43,739 bases of DNA from Chloroflexota bacterium (GTDB lineage Bacteria; Chloroflexota; Anaerolineae; Promineifilales; Promineifilaceae), in assembly GCA_020629055.1 (NCBI GenBank), contig JAHDEB010000011.1, forward strand, positions 21,583 through 65,321, in the 5' to 3' direction. Position 1 is the stretch's first letter. Each line of letters starts with the position of its first letter. The notes under the pieces are model-generated. The model made no database searches and was not told the origin of the DNA. It saw nothing but the letters and a program-made list of their open reading frames with translations. The translations under genes and the position numbers were made by a program. Below, piece by piece: positions 42,097 to 43,739 of this stretch.

Positions 42097-42612
42097 ATGA
42101 ATCAGGACAAGGTAGACCGCGTGCTAAAACAGTGGGCAAAAGAACGACCAGATCTAGATACATCTGCCATGGGGGTTGTCGGTAGAATCTCCCGTGCATC
42201 TCGTTATTTTGACCAATACCTACAAAAGAACTTTGCTCGGTTTGAACTCAACCAGGGTGAGTTTGACGTGCTGGCAACACTCCGCCGATCAGGCCCCCCA
42301 TTTGAGCTAACTCCAAAAGATCTATTAAATGCGCTCATGCTCACTTCAGGGGCGATGACCAATCGATTAGATCGTCTTGAAAGTGCAGGCCACATCGAGA
42401 GAAAAGCTCATCCCACAGATCGACGGGGGGTTTTGGTAAAGTTAACCACGAAAGGACACACAACCATCGACAAAGCGGTTGCGGCCCATGCAGATTATGA
42501 GCTCCAGCTGTTGTCCCCCTTATCTACGGCCGAGCAGCAACAGCTCGCAGCATTAATGCGCAAATTATTGATATCGTTTGGGGACCAAATCAGCGATGAG
42601 GATGTTGCCTAG
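42097..42612 (+). CDS. MarR-family transcriptional regulator
   Basis: A 171-residue dimeric winged-helix regulator. The recognition region is LTPKDLLNALMLTSGAMTNR (helices 3-4), followed by the wing with the family signature LDRLESAGHIERKAHPTDRRGVLVKLT. N- and C-terminal helices form the dimer. The extra about 25 residues at the N-terminus (KVDRVLKQWAKERPDLD) are common in a MarR subgroup. The promoter places the transcription start almost on the ATG, so the mRNA may be leaderless. Divergence from an EamA transporter and two palindromes in between point to repression of both genes. Confidence 0.92.
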   Translation: MNQDKVDRVLKQWAKERPDLDTSAMGVVGRISRASRYFDQYLQKNFARFELNQGEFDVLATLRRSGPPFELTPKDLLNALMLTSGAMTNRLDRLESAGHIERKAHPTDRRGVLVKLTTKGHTTIDKAVAAHADYELQLLSPLSTAEQQQLAALMRKLLISFGDQISDEDVA

Positions 42613-42680
42613 AGGTGCTCCGTAAATGGGGGCCTACGGAGTTGTTGAATCAATACACAAGTTTGTTATCCGGAGGAAAT

Positions 42681-43577
42681 ATGGAATTAGACCGAGATCA
42701 ATTACAAAAAGATATTCTGGCGATGTATGCGCGCGAAATAAACGAGTTGGGTGAAAAAGGGACTCAAGAACATCTTGAGCGCGGTGTAGCCCTCAGTCAA
42801 CAGCATCAGCTGGGATCGCTATTGGCGAACAACGGAATGCTGGTTTTTCCACATATTTCGGTTAATGATTGTGGTTACCAACAGGCGGCCGTGGCCCATG
42901 CGGCACTGGAGAGTGGCGCAGATCGGATTGTGGTGATTAGTGTGCTGCATGCTTTTACCCAAGAAATGGAAAACGCCCGGCGTGCGGTTGTGGCCGGGGC
43001 TAAACCGGCCGACCAGCCGTTTTACGGTATTCAAGGATCAGGCTTAAATGAGTCTACCGGCCGCATCGAATGGACCGGCGATCATGCCCTGATGGGGTGG
43101 CGCCATTTTTGGGACGCTGAAATCAAACGGCGCGGCATCTCTAATCCACCTGAAATGATTGAACGATACCCATGGCTGGCCGGAGGTGAACCGGAAAACT
43201 TGCCTGGCATCGAAGAACTCGCAAAGCTATGCGAAAACGCCGTCATCGTTTCAACCGCTGACCCGGTACACCATGGTCTAGGATATGGCACCCCGGCCGA
43301 TGAATGCTTTGAACCGGACGCGGCCGGATTGGCGATGGCGACAGACCTCATCAACGAAGGGATCGGCTACATGGAACGCCAAGAGCATTGGGAATATAAC
43401 CAACACACGGTGCGGGCTAAGTCTGACCATCGTGATGCGGGACAGGTGATGAGTTATCTGCGTGGGCCGATGAAAGGAAACATCATCGATATGAGCGTTA
43501 GCGATTCAACTGAACTGTACGGGTCTCCTCCACCCACTTGGGTGGCAGGGCCGCTTGTCACTTGGAACGTAGATTAA
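42681..43577 (+). CDS. MEMO-like (class III dioxygenase fold) protein
   Basis: A 298-residue cytoplasmic protein. NGMLVFPHISVNDCGYQQAA, ALESGADRIVVISVLHAFT and the later STADPVHHGLGYG resemble the MEMO/AmmeMemoRadiSam-B type. In that type a PHAG-like His, a second His after the VV-strand, and a late motif line a metal site in a class III extradiol dioxygenase fold. The match is partial, so I treat it as a remote or divergent relative. Substrate and activity are unknown. I chose ATG 42681, which has GGAGGAAAT directly before it. A longer frame from 42615 overlaps nothing but lacks this signal. It follows marR by 68 bases and may share its transcript. Confidence 0.5.
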   Translation: MELDRDQLQKDILAMYAREINELGEKGTQEHLERGVALSQQHQLGSLLANNGMLVFPHISVNDCGYQQAAVAHAALESGADRIVVISVLHAFTQEMENARRAVVAGAKPADQPFYGIQGSGLNESTGRIEWTGDHALMGWRHFWDAEIKRRGISNPPEMIERYPWLAGGEPENLPGIEELAKLCENAVIVSTADPVHHGLGYGTPADECFEPDAAGLAMATDLINEGIGYMERQEHWEYNQHTVRAKSDHRDAGQVMSYLRGPMKGNIIDMSVSDSTELYGSPPPTWVAGPLVTWNVD

Positions 43578-43605
43578 AATTACACCCGAGTGCGTGAAAG
43601 ATGGT

Positions 43606-43653
43606 GGTTAGGTTTAGATAATGGTTTGATGCATCGACTATCTAAATCTAACC
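43606..43653. terminator. Long hairpin after the MEMO-like gene
   Basis: GGTTAGGTTTAGATA (43606-43620) pairs with TATCTAAATCTAACC (43639-43653) with a single G-U, around an 18-base loop; the tail is ATTTAT. It probably ends the transcript of the MEMO-like gene. Confidence 0.55.
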
Positions 43654-43657
43654 ATTT

Positions 43658-43739
43658 ATGACTTCTACAGAAAACTCTCGTTCATGCCGTTCTATGATTT
43701 TGCGCACCCTTCTCATCGTTGGTCTGGCCTTCCCATTTA
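43658..43739 (+). CDS. Possible start of a membrane or secreted protein, cut by the window end
   Basis: An open frame starts at ATG 43658 and stays open for the remaining 27 codons. The translation begins MTSTENSRSCRSMILRT and runs into the hydrophobic stretch LLIVGLAFPF, as in a signal peptide or membrane anchor. No ribosome binding site is obvious and the upstream hairpin is only five bases away, so this is tentative. Met13 is an alternative start. Confidence 0.35.
   Translation, partial: MTSTENSRSCRSMILRTLLIVGLAFPF

Larger units (their letters stand above)
1..43739. repeat. Over-represented palindrome CGGCCG dispersed through the window
   Basis: Reading the whole window by eye I counted about 111 occurrences of the six-base palindrome CGGCCG, about one per 394 bp. 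For a sequence with 47-48% G+C about seven would be expected. The sites lie in genes on both strands and in all three codon registers: xCG GCC Gxx coding for Ser/Thr/Ala/Pro-Ala, CGG CCG coding for Arg-Pro, and GGC CGx coding for Gly-Arg. They also occur between genes, for example near 1239, 8009, 32739 and 38495. They are locally absent from about 26.04 to 27.88 kb and from the inserted methyltransferase gene at 37102-37647. The count is manual and could be off by a few. Confidence 0.85.

Overview
The window reads as an ordinary chromosomal stretch of a free-living, mesophilic-looking bacterium, most likely a member of the Chloroflexota (Anaerolineae-like). This assignment is an inference. 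It rests on the kinase-poor tandem-GAF proteins, the yqeY-pgpH-ybeY gene order, a secreted Ig-like module of a type I associate with this phylum, and a cytochrome c maturation set with a Cys-type CcmE and a Cys-rich CcmH. There is no marker such as rRNA to prove it. I saw no rRNA, tRNA, CRISPR array, transposase or phage gene.

Layout. 1-1144 (-): an iron(III)-type lipoprotein binding protein followed by its own terminator. 1408-5714 (+): a small unknown protein, a Trm9-like methyltransferase, YqeY, a PgpH-type cyclic-di-AMP phosphodiesterase and YbeY. 5863-7784 (-): a GFA-family protein and an M20 peptidase. 8022-12738 (+): a methyltransferase-like protein, then gatA, a degenerate nucleotidyltransferase/beta-helix protein and gatB. 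13184-27300 (+): a 14-kb signalling operon. It encodes three membrane-anchored GAF proteins without output domains, a large fourth multi-GAF membrane protein, a SpoIIAA-like protein, a soluble multi-GAF protein, a GAF histidine kinase and a single-domain response regulator, and ends at a strong terminator. 27581-32699: a THUMP-like methyltransferase, a DoxX protein, glycerol-3-phosphate dehydrogenase with a structured leader, a RecB-type nuclease with iron-sulfur cysteines, and an EthD protein. 33073-38158 (+): a secreted or anchored Ig-like protein, a DUF2007-like protein and the cytochrome c maturation genes ccmE, ccmF and ccmH, with an AT-rich methyltransferase inserted between ccmF and ccmH. 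38535-43739: an EamA transporter, an MFS transporter, a divergent EamA/MarR pair with well-formed promoters and palindromic operators, a MEMO-like protein and the start of a further gene.

Two observations stand out. First, the palindrome CGGCCG occurs about 111 times by my hand count (about one per 394 bp), in all reading frames and between genes. That is roughly fifteen times what base composition predicts and resembles the HIP1 octamer phenomenon of cyanobacteria. Second, the GAF operon looks like a multi-protein sensor array in which one kinase serves five kinase-less GAF partners. Many of its modules are half-GAF domains: N-terminal halves at the protein C-termini and C-terminal halves in the middles of proteins.
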